The notes under the pieces: generated by a model | Told to the model about the DNA's origin: nothing | Database searches by the model: none | The model's input: only the letters and a program-made list of their open reading frames with translations | Assembly (NCBI RefSeq): GCF_001544515.1 | Contig: NZ_FCOL02000021.1 | Span: 1-64,000 of the forward strand | Direction: 5' to 3' | From: Caballeronia terrestris | Lineage (GTDB): Bacteria > Pseudomonadota > Gammaproteobacteria > Burkholderiales > Burkholderiaceae | DNA length: 64,000 nucleotides | Shown: positions 19,268-28,127 of the stretch, piece after piece | How the letters are laid out: each line of letters opens with the position of its first letter | How positions within the stretch are numbered: position 1 is the first letter of the stretch | Made by a program: the position numbers and the translations under genes

Positions 19268-20953
19268 ATGGACACGCGCGCAAAGGTGGCGGACAGCATG
19301 AACTACGACTACATCATCGTCGGGGCGGGCTCGGCGGGTTGCATCCTGGCGAATCGTCTTTCGGCGACGGGCGAGCATTCGGTCTTGCTGCTAGAAGCCG
19401 GTGGCCGCGACGACTCGTTCTGGTTCCGGATACCGGTCGGTTTCACGAAGACGTACTACAACGAAACCTACAACTGGATGTACTACAGCGAACCGGAACC
19501 CGAACTCGGCAACCGGTCGCTGTATTGTCCGCGCGGCAAGGTGCAGGGCGGTTCGGGATCGATCAACGCGATGATCTACGTGCGCGGTCAGCCGCGCGAT
19601 TTCGACGACTGGGCGCAAGCCGGCAACCGCGGCTGGGCGTTTCGCGACGTGCTGCCGTACTTCCGGCGGCTGGAATCGCACCCGCTCGGCGATACGCAGT
19701 ACCACGGCGCCAGCGGCCCGATCAGCATCTCGCCGATGAAGGACGCCGCGCATCCGATCTGCCACGTCTTCCTGAAGGGCTGCGCGCAGGCGGGCTACAA
19801 GCGCACCGACGATTTCAACGGCGCGCAGTTCGAAGGCGCCGGCATCTACGACGTGAACACGCGCAACGGTCAGCGGTCGTCGAGCAGTTTCGAGTTCCTG
19901 CGCCCGGCAATGTCGCGCGCGAACCTGCATGTCGAACACAACGTCCTCGCGAGCCGCGTGCTGTTCGACGCGAACACGCGCGCGATCGGCGTGGCGGTGA
20001 CGCAGGACGGGCGCACGCGGGAATTCATCGCGTCGCGCGAGGTGATCCTGTCGGCGGGCGCCGTCGATACCCCGAAGCTCCTGCAACTCTCCGGCGTCGG
20101 CCAGAAGGCGCTGCTCGCGAAGCACGGGATCGCGCTGGTCCATGAGTCGCCGGCGGTCGGGCAGAACCTGCAGGATCACCTGTGCGTGAGCTTCTACTAC
20201 CGGTCGAGCGTGAAGACGCTCAACGACCAAATGCGCCCGCTCCTCGGCAAGCTCAAGCTCGGCTTGCAGTATCTCTTCACGCGCCGTGGACCGCTCGCGA
20301 TGAGCGTCAATCAGTCGGGCGGATTCTTCAAGGGCAACGCGGAACAGACGCTGCCGAACCTGCAGCTCTATTTCAATCCGCTGTCATACCGGATTCCGAA
20401 GAGCAGCAAGGCGAGCCTCGAACCCGAGCCGTATTCGGGCTTCCTTCTGGCGTTCAATCCGTGCCGCCCGACGAGCCGCGGGTCGATCGAGATCGCGTCG
20501 AATCGCGTGGAGGATGCCGCGAAAATCCGCATCAACGCGCTCACGACCGAGAAGGATATCGACGAGGTGATACAGGGTTGCGAACTCGTGCGCAGGGTGA
20601 TGGCTTCGCCGGCGCTTGCCGACATCACGGTCGAGGAGGTGTCACCCGGGCCGAGCGTGCGCACGCGTGAAGCCTTCCTGCAGTATTTCCGCGAGCAGTC
20701 GGGGTCGATCTACCACCTCTGCGGATCGTGCGTGATGGGGCCCGACCCGCGCACATCGGTCGTCGACGAGCGCCTGCGCGTGCACGGTATCGACGGCCTG
20801 CGGATCGTGGATGCGTCGATCTTTCCGAACATCACGTCCGGCAACATCAACGCGCCGACGATGATGGTCGCGGAGAAGGGCGCGGAGATGATCATCGAGG
20901 ATGCGCGCGCGGTGAGCGTCGAACCGGTGATGCGGATGCCCGCCGCGGCCTGA
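19268..20953 (+). CDS. GMC-family FAD-dependent alcohol oxidoreductase
   Basis: A 561-residue glucose-methanol-choline oxidoreductase. The FAD-binding GAGSAG is at residues 19-24, followed by 'SVLLLEAGGRD'. The GMC signature 'CPRGKVQGGSGSINAMIYVRG' and the second signature region 'REVILSAGAVDTPKLLQLSGVG' are present. The C-terminal catalytic region has 'SIYHLCGSCVMGP' (His) and 'NITSGNINAPTMM' (Asn partner). The ATG at 19268 begins 1 nt after the upstream stop, with AAGGG upstream; 19298 is an alternative start 10 residues in. It probably oxidises an alcohol to the aldehyde used by the AldA-like enzyme, which is inference from context. Confidence 0.9.
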   Translation: MDTRAKVADSMNYDYIIVGAGSAGCILANRLSATGEHSVLLLEAGGRDDSFWFRIPVGFTKTYYNETYNWMYYSEPEPELGNRSLYCPRGKVQGGSGSINAMIYVRGQPRDFDDWAQAGNRGWAFRDVLPYFRRLESHPLGDTQYHGASGPISISPMKDAAHPICHVFLKGCAQAGYKRTDDFNGAQFEGAGIYDVNTRNGQRSSSSFEFLRPAMSRANLHVEHNVLASRVLFDANTRAIGVAVTQDGRTREFIASREVILSAGAVDTPKLLQLSGVGQKALLAKHGIALVHESPAVGQNLQDHLCVSFYYRSSVKTLNDQMRPLLGKLKLGLQYLFTRRGPLAMSVNQSGGFFKGNAEQTLPNLQLYFNPLSYRIPKSSKASLEPEPYSGFLLAFNPCRPTSRGSIEIASNRVEDAAKIRINALTTEKDIDEVIQGCELVRRVMASPALADITVEEVSPGPSVRTREAFLQYFREQSGSIYHLCGSCVMGPDPRTSVVDERLRVHGIDGLRIVDASIFPNITSGNINAPTMMVAEKGAEMIIEDARAVSVEPVMRMPAAA

Positions 20954-20967
20954 GGCTGAGGCGGTTG

Positions 20968-21909
20968 CTACAAGCCGTCGGTCAGCGGCGTCGCAGTCGA
21001 CGTCGACGGATCCAGCGCGCGCTCCGACAACCAGATCTCCTGCTTCAGCCAGTCGCGAAAAGCCGCGACCTGCGGCAGATCGTCCTGCTCGGCGCGCGTG
21101 ACGAGCCAGTACGACTGATGGCCGTCCACGTGCACGTTGAGCACCTGCACGAGCTTTCCTTCGGCGAGTTCACGCGTGATCATGTGCCTATCGGCGATGG
21201 TCACGCCGAGCCCGTCGATCGCGGCGCGGATCGCGTGATCCAGCAGGTCGAATTCGTAGCCGCCGCCGGTATCCACGTTTTCGATGCCGGCTGCCCTCAG
21301 CCAGTGCTGCCAGGTGAGATAGCGCTGATCGTCGCCCGCGAGCACGTGCAGCAGCGTGAACTGGTTCAGGTCGATCGTCGCGCGGCCCGCCTGCCTTGCG
21401 AGCAGGGCGGGCGCGCAGACGGCGATGTGCTGCTCCTGCATCAGGAGCAGATTGTCGAAGCCGTCCCACTCGCCGTTGCCGAAGCGGATCGCGCAGTCGA
21501 GCGCGCCGGATTTGGCGAGGTTGTCGTCGAGGCGCGTCCAGAGGCTCAGTTCGAGCTGCGGCTGCGCGGCGCGAAGACCGCCGAGACGCGGCATCAGCCA
21601 GCGGCTCGTAAAGGTGGGGGGTGCGTTCAGGCGCAAGCGGTTCAGGTGCGTCTTTTCCTGGATGCTGCGGACGGTGAGCTCGATCCGGTCGAACGATTGC
21701 TGGAGCGCGCGCAGCAGCAAACGCCCCGAGGCGGAGAGTTCGAGGTGGTGATGCTGGCGTTGCAGAAGTGGCTCGCCGAGCTGGATTTCGAGCTGCCGGA
21801 CCTGCCGGCTGACCGCGCTTTGCGTGACGTTCAGCAACTCGGCGGCGCGCGTGAAACTGCCGGTGCGTCCGGCCACTTCGAAGGCTTTCAGCGCGTTCAG
21901 CGCGGGCAT
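20968..21909 (-). CDS. LysR-family regulator, GcvA-like
   Basis: A 313-residue LysR-type regulator. The N-terminal winged helix-turn-helix reads 'PALNALKAFEVAGRTGSFTRAAELLNVTQSAVSRQVRQLE', close to the GcvA subgroup, followed by the substrate-binding domain from about residue 95. The ATG at 21909 is used; a TTG four codons upstream (21921) is a possible start giving MKRK before PALN, as is common in GcvA-like proteins. It converges on the GMC oxidoreductase with 14 bp between them, so it may control the cassette at 13.8-21 kb. This is inference by position. Its own promoter faces the gene at 22107. Confidence 0.88.
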   Translation of the reverse strand: MPALNALKAFEVAGRTGSFTRAAELLNVTQSAVSRQVRQLEIQLGEPLLQRQHHHLELSASGRLLLRALQQSFDRIELTVRSIQEKTHLNRLRLNAPPTFTSRWLMPRLGGLRAAQPQLELSLWTRLDDNLAKSGALDCAIRFGNGEWDGFDNLLLMQEQHIAVCAPALLARQAGRATIDLNQFTLLHVLAGDDQRYLTWQHWLRAAGIENVDTGGGYEFDLLDHAIRAAIDGLGVTIADRHMITRELAEGKLVQVLNVHVDGHQSYWLVTRAEQDDLPQVAAFRDWLKQEIWLSERALDPSTSTATPLTDGL

Positions 21910-22106
21910 TTTGCGTTTCAAGGGGCGTCTCGGAGGGGCGCGTCGGGAGAGGATGATTTTACGTCTGCATGAGTCGGGCTTTGCAATGACCTTGCCCGCC
22001 ATCCGAATCGCGCGGCGAAACGTCAAATAACGTAACGATTGCATCGGACGACGCCGTGCAAGCCCTTAGAGTTTCGACCGATTCCAACCTCAGCCGAAAC
22101 TCCATC

Positions 22107-23393
22107 ATGAAAAAGCCCGCCCCCGCGAAAGCCCGCAGCGCGCGCGTCCCGGACGCCGCCGGCGCCGCGCGTTTCGCCTCCGCAGCCACTCATTTCAACG
22201 CCGCACTCGCGCGCAACGACTTCCGCGCGGGCGCGCAATTCGCCGAGGAGGCGTTGCGCATCGTACCGGGGCATTTGAAGGTGCTGTCGGACTACGCGCT
22301 CTGCCTGATGCGCATCGGCGCGCATGAAGACGCCTACCGGATCTACACGAACATCTTCGCGTTGCCGCCCGCAAAGCAGCGGGAGGCTTCGCCGACGTGG
22401 TTTCACGGCCTGGTCGAGCTATGCGGCCTGATGGGCAAGCACGACGAAGCACGCCGCCACGGCTTGCGCGCGCTCAACGAAGCCGACGCCATTCATCGCT
22501 CGTCCGCGAACAAGCTCGATCCGCCGATGACGCCGCCCACGTTCGACGCCACGAAGCCCGAGGAAAACGTCATCGCGTTTTCTCTGTTCGGCGCGAATCC
22601 GCGCTATTGCGAGCCGGCGATCATGAATGCGCAGGTCGCGCGCGAGCTGTTCAAGGGCTGGACGTGCCGCGTCTATCTCGACGATACGGTTCCCGAGCAC
22701 GTCCATCGGCGGCTGCGTGAGGTGGGCGCGCAGCTCGTCGAAATGGAGGCGAGCGGCCCGCGCGCGATCCACCCGCTGATGTGGCGCTTCCTCGTCATCG
22801 ACGATCCTTCCGTCAAGCGCTTCCTCCTGCGCGACGCCGACTCGCTGCTCTCCGAACGCGAAGCCGCCGCGGTTCAGGCTTGGATCGACAGCCTGTTCCT
22901 GTTCCATCACATGCGCGACTACCACTCGCACACAGAACTGATCCTCGCGGGTCTCTGGGGCGGCTGCACCGGCGTGCTGCCGAACATGGAGCGCGCGATG
23001 CAGACCTACAGCCGCGAAAAGGCGAAAGCGAGCGGCCGCTTCATCGATCAGCATTTCCTGCGCGAGAACGTCTGGCCGACGCTGCGCCTGAGCGTGCTGA
23101 GTCACGATGAACGCTTCGGCTTCCACGGCGCCCGGCCGTTTCCGGCGCATCCGCCGATTCGCTGGAAGACGGATGCGTTTCACGTCGGCAGCAACGCGAG
23201 TCATCGGGCGATCGGCGGCCCGAGCGAAGCGCCCGACGGCACGACGCTGCGCATTCTCTTCTCCGACGCGCAAGGCAACGTGCTGTTCGATTACGCGGCC
23301 ACCGTGCATGGCAAACAGTGGATTCTCGACATGCCATTCTTCCTGATCGACGCGATGCAGGAAGGAAGGGTGCAGGTTCGCGTCGCGCAGTGA
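22107..23393 (+). CDS. TPR-containing protein with a glycosyltransferase-like C-terminal domain
   Basis: A 428-residue protein of no firmly known function. Residues about 25-135 form TPR-like helix pairs (FNAALARNDFRAGAQFAEEALRI; VLSDYALCLMRIGAHEDAYRIY). The C-terminal part 'NVIAFSLFGANPRYCEPAIMNAQVARELFKGWTCRVYLDD' followed by 'VKRFLLRDADSLLSEREAAAVQAWIDS' resembles nucleotide-sugar transferase folds, with RDAD as a possible DXD metal site. The start ATG at 22107 (MKKPAPAKAR, basic Ala/Lys-rich) was chosen over the frame opening at 22056. The gene is single, divergent from the LysR gene. Confidence 0.7.
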   Translation: MKKPAPAKARSARVPDAAGAARFASAATHFNAALARNDFRAGAQFAEEALRIVPGHLKVLSDYALCLMRIGAHEDAYRIYTNIFALPPAKQREASPTWFHGLVELCGLMGKHDEARRHGLRALNEADAIHRSSANKLDPPMTPPTFDATKPEENVIAFSLFGANPRYCEPAIMNAQVARELFKGWTCRVYLDDTVPEHVHRRLREVGAQLVEMEASGPRAIHPLMWRFLVIDDPSVKRFLLRDADSLLSEREAAAVQAWIDSLFLFHHMRDYHSHTELILAGLWGGCTGVLPNMERAMQTYSREKAKASGRFIDQHFLRENVWPTLRLSVLSHDERFGFHGARPFPAHPPIRWKTDAFHVGSNASHRAIGGPSEAPDGTTLRILFSDAQGNVLFDYAATVHGKQWILDMPFFLIDAMQEGRVQVRVAQ

Positions 23394-23437
23394 GTCAGGA
23401 TGCCGCGCATCTGATTGGATGACACAGCAGAAAGACC

Positions 23438-23461
23438 AATGGCCACCGAAAGGTGGCCGTT
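23438..23461. terminator. GAAA-loop hairpin after the TPR gene
   Basis: A 10-bp stem (AATGGCCACC with GGTGGCCGTT, one G-U) closed by a GAAA tetraloop. No clear T tract follows, so terminator function is uncertain. Confidence 0.45.
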
Positions 23462-23615
23462 GTATGTGGGGTTCTCTATCTGTCTTTCCGTGAACCTCGA
23501 CAGCACTCTCACTCCAGGTGGGACCCGGTTTCCCAGGCGGCGCTACGTTTTCTGCACGCACCCGTACGTAGTTTTGAGCCGGTAAAATATTCTCGAAGTG
23601 CAGACGCGGTCAACC

Positions 23616-24494
23616 TTAGTCGTTCGGTCTAAGCGGCAACCATATCTCCGTAACAAGCTCGGCCGGCGGCGTCTCGCGCGGATCGTTGAGATAAACCTCG
23701 TGGACTGGCGTATCGCCCGTCTCGCGTCCGGACTGCGGCAGCCATTCCCCATAAAGCCACCGATAGGCGAAGCAAAGCTGCGCATACGGTCCAACATGCG
23801 TCAGCACCGCAAACTCGCCGCGCGCGATATCGACGCGCGCAACCGGCGCCGCGAACTCGACCCCGTCCGTCCGCGCGATCTCGATGCACGCCTGCGATTG
23901 CAGATCACTCTCGGGCGTGGCGTCGGGGTCGTCGAAATAGATGCCGAGCCAGCGCGCTTCCTTATCGAGCAGATCACGCGACCCGAGCCAGCGGGCGACC
24001 GTCTCGAACGCCTGCCCGATATTCATGTACGGACCTCTGTGATCGACGGCTGCAACGGTGAACGCTTTGTGCGTGCGAATGTCGACGGGATGCATGGGAT
24101 CACCTCTCTCAAGTGTCGAGTCGGACGGCAGCGGACGCCATTGCGCCGCCCCGCCGACGTTTCGAAATTGCGCCGGCGGCATGCGATAGCTCGCCTGAAA
24201 CGCGCGCGAAAACGCCTGCACGCTGCTATAACCCGCATGTTGAGCGATGGAATCGATCGGCATCGAACCGCGCACGAGTTCATTCGCCGCGCGATGCAAC
24301 CGCAATCGCCGCACGGTTGCGGCCGCCGTCTCGCCATAAAACGCGTGATAGATCCGATGCCAGTGATACGGCGACACACACGCGATATCCGCGAGCCGGT
24401 TGAGATCGAGATCGTCGTCGAGATGATCGTGGATGTAGTCGATCACACGGCTCAGGCGCGTTTCGTACAATCGTTGTTTCGAAGTGTCGGACAT
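23616..24494 (-). CDS. AraC-family regulator with GyrI-like effector domain
   Basis: A 292-residue regulator. Residues 1-110 hold the two AraC helix-turn-helix motifs (YETRLSRVIDYIHDHLDDDLDLNRLADIACVSPYHWHRIYHAFYGET; SIAQHAGYSSVQAFSRAFQASYRMPPAQFR). Residues about 130-290 are a GyrI-like/AraC effector-binding domain (DIRTHKAFTVAAVDHRGPYMNIGQAFETVARWL; VLTHVGPYAQLCFAYRWLYGEWLPQSG). Such Rob/SoxS-like proteins often respond to toxic small molecules and activate efflux genes. The start ATG is at 24494. No obvious partner gene lies alongside; the zinc-ribbon/dbpA unit is divergent. Confidence 0.9.
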   Translation of the reverse strand: MSDTSKQRLYETRLSRVIDYIHDHLDDDLDLNRLADIACVSPYHWHRIYHAFYGETAAATVRRLRLHRAANELVRGSMPIDSIAQHAGYSSVQAFSRAFQASYRMPPAQFRNVGGAAQWRPLPSDSTLERGDPMHPVDIRTHKAFTVAAVDHRGPYMNIGQAFETVARWLGSRDLLDKEARWLGIYFDDPDATPESDLQSQACIEIARTDGVEFAAPVARVDIARGEFAVLTHVGPYAQLCFAYRWLYGEWLPQSGRETGDTPVHEVYLNDPRETPPAELVTEIWLPLRPND

Positions 24495-24677
24495 CGTCGG
24501 CCCCGGTTCGAATGCGTTGAAACAACGTTAGCACGCACGCGTTTAGCAAATCTTGCGGACTTGACATGGACGCGCAAAACCAGTGTCTGCGCCTCACACG
24601 CGTACACTTCGGCATCACATCCGCAAACACAGCGCGCCGGCCCTGCCGCCCGCGCGCATCGAATACCCGAAAACATC

Positions 24678-24869
24678 ATGTTTACCTGTCGAAACCAGCC
24701 GTGCGGCGCGCAGTGGGAACTCTCGGACGTCGTCATCAAGAACGAGGGCCAGGGCCTGCTCTTCCGTTGCCCAATGTGCGGCGCGCGCAACAAGGTGATC
24801 CGCCACGACGCCCCGGACGGCACCGTCACCTACGAGCAGGACAACTCGATCCCGCCGAAGAGCGCCTAA
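24678..24869 (+). CDS. Small zinc-ribbon protein
   Basis: A 63-residue protein starting at the ATG at 24678. Four cysteines (C4, C9, C31, C34) in a CX4C...CX2C arrangement, the second as 'RCPMCGARN', suggest a single zinc-ribbon. The remainder is polar with no membrane segment. It ends 7 bp before dbpA and is almost certainly co-transcribed with it, so a role with RNA or ribosome assembly is possible but not shown. The longer open frame that includes it lies antisense to the AraC gene and is not coding. The family was not identified further. Confidence 0.7.
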   Translation: MFTCRNQPCGAQWELSDVVIKNEGQGLLFRCPMCGARNKVIRHDAPDGTVTYEQDNSIPPKSA

Positions 24870-24876
24870 CCACGCC

Positions 24877-26259
24877 ATGACCACCGACACCTCCTTCAGC
24901 AGCCTGCCGCTCACGCCTGCGATGCAGGCAAACCTGCAGCAACTCGGCTATCTCACGATGACGCCGATCCAGGCCGCGAGCCTGCCGGTCGCGCTCGACG
25001 GGCACGACCTCATCGCGCAGGCAAAAACCGGCAGCGGCAAGACCGCCGCCTTCGCGCTGCCGCTGCTTGCGAAGCTCGATCCGCGCCTCTTCTCCGTGCA
25101 GGCGCTCGTGCTCTGCCCGACGCGCGAACTCGCCGATCAGGTCACGCAGGAAATCCGCCGCCTCGCGCGCGCGGAGGACAACATCAAGATCCTGACGCTC
25201 TGCGGCGGCACGCCGATGCGTCCGCAGATCGCGAGTCTGGAGCACGGCGCACACATCGCGGTCGGCACGCCGGGCCGCATCATGGATCACCTCGAACGCG
25301 GCACGCTGACGCTCGACGCGCTCTCTACGCTCGTCCTCGATGAAGCCGATCGCATGCTCGACATGGGCTTTTTCGACGACATCGCATCGGTGGCGCGCCA
25401 ATGTCCGAAGGAACGCCAGACGCTGCTTTTTTCGGCGACGTATCCGGAAGGCATCGCGAAACTGAGCCAGCAGTTCTTGCGCAAGCCGAAGGAGATCAAG
25501 CTCACCGAACAGCACACGAATTCGAAGATCAAGCAGCGCTTCTACGAAGTCGATGACAACGAGCGCCTGCATGCCGTCGGTCTGTTGCTCGATCACTATC
25601 GGCCGGTCAGCACGCTCGCGTTCTGCAACACGAAGCAACAGTGCCGCGACCTGCTCGACGTGCTCCGCGCGCAGGGCTTCGAGGCGCTCGCGCTGCACGG
25701 CGAACTGGAGCAGCGCGAACGCGACCAGGTGCTCGTGCAGTTCGCGAACCGCAGCTGCTCGGTGCTCGTCGCGACCGACGTCGCCGCGCGCGGCCTCGAC
25801 ATCACGCAACTGGAGGCGGTGATCAACGTCGACGTAACGCCCGATCCAGAGATTCATGTGCACCGCATTGGCCGCACGGGTCGCGCCGACGAGGAAGGCT
25901 GGGCGCTCACGCTCGCGAGCATGGACGAGATGGGGCGCGTCGGCAGCATCGAGCAGGCGCAGGGCAAGGAAGTGGAATGGCATCCGCTCGGCGAACTGAC
26001 GTCGGCGACGCCCGGACACCTGAAGCCGCCGATGGCGACGCTGCAGATCCTCGGCGGCCGCAAGGAGAAGATCCGTCCCGGCGACGTGCTCGGCGCGCTG
26101 ACGGGCGAAGCGGGCTTCACGGGCGCGCAGATCGGCAAGATCAACGTGACTGACATGTTTACCTACGTAGCCGTAGAACGCGGTATCGCCGATGACGCCG
26201 TGCGCAAGCTCGGCGCCGGCAAGGTGAAAGGCAAGAAGGTGAAAGTGCGGCGCATCTGA
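24877..26259 (+). CDS. dbpA: DEAD-box RNA helicase DbpA
   Basis: A 460-residue ATP-dependent RNA helicase. DbpA is activated by hairpin 92 of 23S rRNA and helps assemble the large ribosomal subunit. Motifs are all present: Q-motif region 'LGYLTMTPIQ', Walker A AKTGSGKT at 49-56, PTRELA, DEAD at 155-158, SAT, and 'HRIGRTGRA'. The C-terminal RNA-binding domain of about 80 residues ('KEKIRPGDVLGALTGEAGFTGAQIGKINVTDMFTYVAVERG') is the DbpA type that binds 23S rRNA and separates it from RhlE-type helicases. The length matches E. coli DbpA closely. The zinc-ribbon gene is just upstream. Confidence 0.95.
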   Translation: MTTDTSFSSLPLTPAMQANLQQLGYLTMTPIQAASLPVALDGHDLIAQAKTGSGKTAAFALPLLAKLDPRLFSVQALVLCPTRELADQVTQEIRRLARAEDNIKILTLCGGTPMRPQIASLEHGAHIAVGTPGRIMDHLERGTLTLDALSTLVLDEADRMLDMGFFDDIASVARQCPKERQTLLFSATYPEGIAKLSQQFLRKPKEIKLTEQHTNSKIKQRFYEVDDNERLHAVGLLLDHYRPVSTLAFCNTKQQCRDLLDVLRAQGFEALALHGELEQRERDQVLVQFANRSCSVLVATDVAARGLDITQLEAVINVDVTPDPEIHVHRIGRTGRADEEGWALTLASMDEMGRVGSIEQAQGKEVEWHPLGELTSATPGHLKPPMATLQILGGRKEKIRPGDVLGALTGEAGFTGAQIGKINVTDMFTYVAVERGIADDAVRKLGAGKVKGKKVKVRRI

Positions 26260-26363
26260 AACGCCTAGTGCAAGAACATCGCCCCGTTGATCGGACGATT
26301 CCGATAGTTTGCCGAGGGCGTCTCCACTAGCATCGACCGGTTCCAATCCGCCGATCGATTCCC

Positions 26364-28127
26364 ATGCCCGACACGCTCACGCCGCTCTACCTCGCGCTCG
26401 ACCACCACCAGGCCGGGCGCCTGACCGCCGCCGAGGCGGGCTACCGCAGCATCATCGAAGACAATCCCGCTCACGTCGAGGCGCTGCATTACCTCGGCGT
26501 GCTGCTGCATCAGCGTGGGGAATCGAGCGGGGCGGCGCCGTTTCTCGATCGCGCGCTCGTGCTGTCGCCGGAATACGCGGCGTGCTGGAGCAATCGCGGG
26601 CTCGCCGCCGCCGCGCTCGGCGATGCGGAATTCGCCGTCACGTGCCAGCGGCGGGCGCTCGCCATCGATCCGTCGTTTGCGAACGCGTACAACAATCTCG
26701 GCGTCGCGCTGCAAAAGATCGGCCGCGATCATGAGGCCGTCGACGCCTATCAAAAAGCGATCGCGCAGCAGTCCGATTTCGTCGATGCGTACATGAACCT
26801 CGGCTCGGTTTTCTCTACAGTGAAGCGTCACGAAGACGCGCTTGGCGCCTATCGCGACGCGCTCCGCTACGATCGCCAAAATTCCACCGCGCATTTCGGC
26901 GAAGGCAACGCGCTGCGCGAACTCGGTCGCCTCGATGACGCGATCCGCAGCCTGCAACGCGCCGTCGAACTGGCGCCCGCGCACTTCGAATCTCGCGTGA
27001 ATCTCGGCACGACGCTCGGCTTGCGCGGACGTTTCGTCGAAGCCGAGGCGCAGTATCGCCACGCGCTGAAACTGCGCGACGATCCGCAGATTCACGTGTG
27101 CGTCGGCGCGTCGATCGGCGCGCAAGGGCGCTTCAGCGAGGAGGAGCCGCACTATCGGCACGCGCTCACGCTCGACGTCAATCACGCCGACGCGCAGCAC
27201 AACCTCGCGCTGCTGAATCTGCGGCGCGGCGAATTCGAGCAGGGCTGGACGCTCTACGAAACGCGCTGGCGCGCGAGCAAGTACACGCCGATCGAGGTTC
27301 CCGGCGTCGCCGAATGGGCCGGCGAGCCGCTCGCGGGGCGCACGCTGCTGCTCGTCGGCGAACAGGGACACGGCGATCAGTTGCAGTTCGTGCGTTACGC
27401 GGCCGTGCTTGAACGGATGGGCGCGGCCGTCGACGTGCTGGTGCCGTCGAATATTGCGGAACTGGCCGGCGGCGTGCGCGGCGTGCGGCGCGTGCTGCTC
27501 GAAAAGCCGCGGGAGGGCTACGACTTCTGGACGCCGATGATGAGCGTGCCGCATCACGTCGCGGGCGTCGAGCGGGGCGTGCCGGCCGACGTGCCGTATC
27601 TGCGCGTGGGCGGCGTGCGGATCGGCGACTGGCCGCAGCGCGTCGCCGATCTGGCTGGCGGGCAGCGGCGCGTGGGGATCGTGTGGGCGGGCAGTCCGAC
27701 GTTCGCCAACGATCGTTTCCGCTCGATGCCGCTCGCCGCGCTGGCCCCGCTCGCGGATGCGCCTGGCATCGCATGGTTTTCGCTGCAGAAGGGGCCGGCG
27801 CGCGCGCAACTGGAAGGCGCGGCGCTGGACCTGCGCGACCTGACCGAGCAGATTCAAGATTTCGCCGATACCGCTGCGCTCATCGATCAGCTCGATCTGG
27901 TGATTACGGTGGATACGTCGGTTGCGCATCTGGCGGGCGCGCTCGGCAAGCCGGTGTGGGTGATGCTGCCGGCGAATTACGACTGGCGCTGGATGCTCGA
28001 TCGCGACGACAGCCCGTGGTATCCGACCATGCGCCTTTTCAAGCAGACGACGCTCGGGGATTGGACAAACGTGACGGAGGCGGTGCGGACGGCGTTGATG
28101 TTCGGGTCGGCTTCCAGCGGTGCTTGA
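26364..28127 (+). CDS. TPR-repeat glycosyltransferase-like protein
   Basis: A 587-residue cytoplasmic protein. The N-terminal 290 residues are a chain of about eight tetratricopeptide repeats (for example 'EALHYLGVLLHQRGESSGAAPFLDRALVLSP' and 'AYNNLGVALQKIGRDHEAVDAYQKAI'). The C-terminal 250 residues have a glycosyltransferase-B-like fold related to family 9/41-type proteins: 'LAGRTLLLVGEQGHGDQLQFVRYAAVL', 'RVGIVWAGSPTFANDRFRSMPLAAL' and 'LVITVDTSVAHLAGALGKPVWVML', which would bind the nucleotide sugar. Acceptor and donor are unknown; flagellin or protein glycosylation is a possibility. The ORF's stop codon marks the start of a tandem repeat array. Confidence 0.85.
   Translation: MPDTLTPLYLALDHHQAGRLTAAEAGYRSIIEDNPAHVEALHYLGVLLHQRGESSGAAPFLDRALVLSPEYAACWSNRGLAAAALGDAEFAVTCQRRALAIDPSFANAYNNLGVALQKIGRDHEAVDAYQKAIAQQSDFVDAYMNLGSVFSTVKRHEDALGAYRDALRYDRQNSTAHFGEGNALRELGRLDDAIRSLQRAVELAPAHFESRVNLGTTLGLRGRFVEAEAQYRHALKLRDDPQIHVCVGASIGAQGRFSEEEPHYRHALTLDVNHADAQHNLALLNLRRGEFEQGWTLYETRWRASKYTPIEVPGVAEWAGEPLAGRTLLLVGEQGHGDQLQFVRYAAVLERMGAAVDVLVPSNIAELAGGVRGVRRVLLEKPREGYDFWTPMMSVPHHVAGVERGVPADVPYLRVGGVRIGDWPQRVADLAGGQRRVGIVWAGSPTFANDRFRSMPLAALAPLADAPGIAWFSLQKGPARAQLEGAALDLRDLTEQIQDFADTAALIDQLDLVITVDTSVAHLAGALGKPVWVMLPANYDWRWMLDRDDSPWYPTMRLFKQTTLGDWTNVTEAVRTALMFGSASSGA

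Noticed and set aside
26280-26363. Terminator between dbpA and the TPR gene
   Set aside because: No stem with a T tract could be found in the 104-bp gap.
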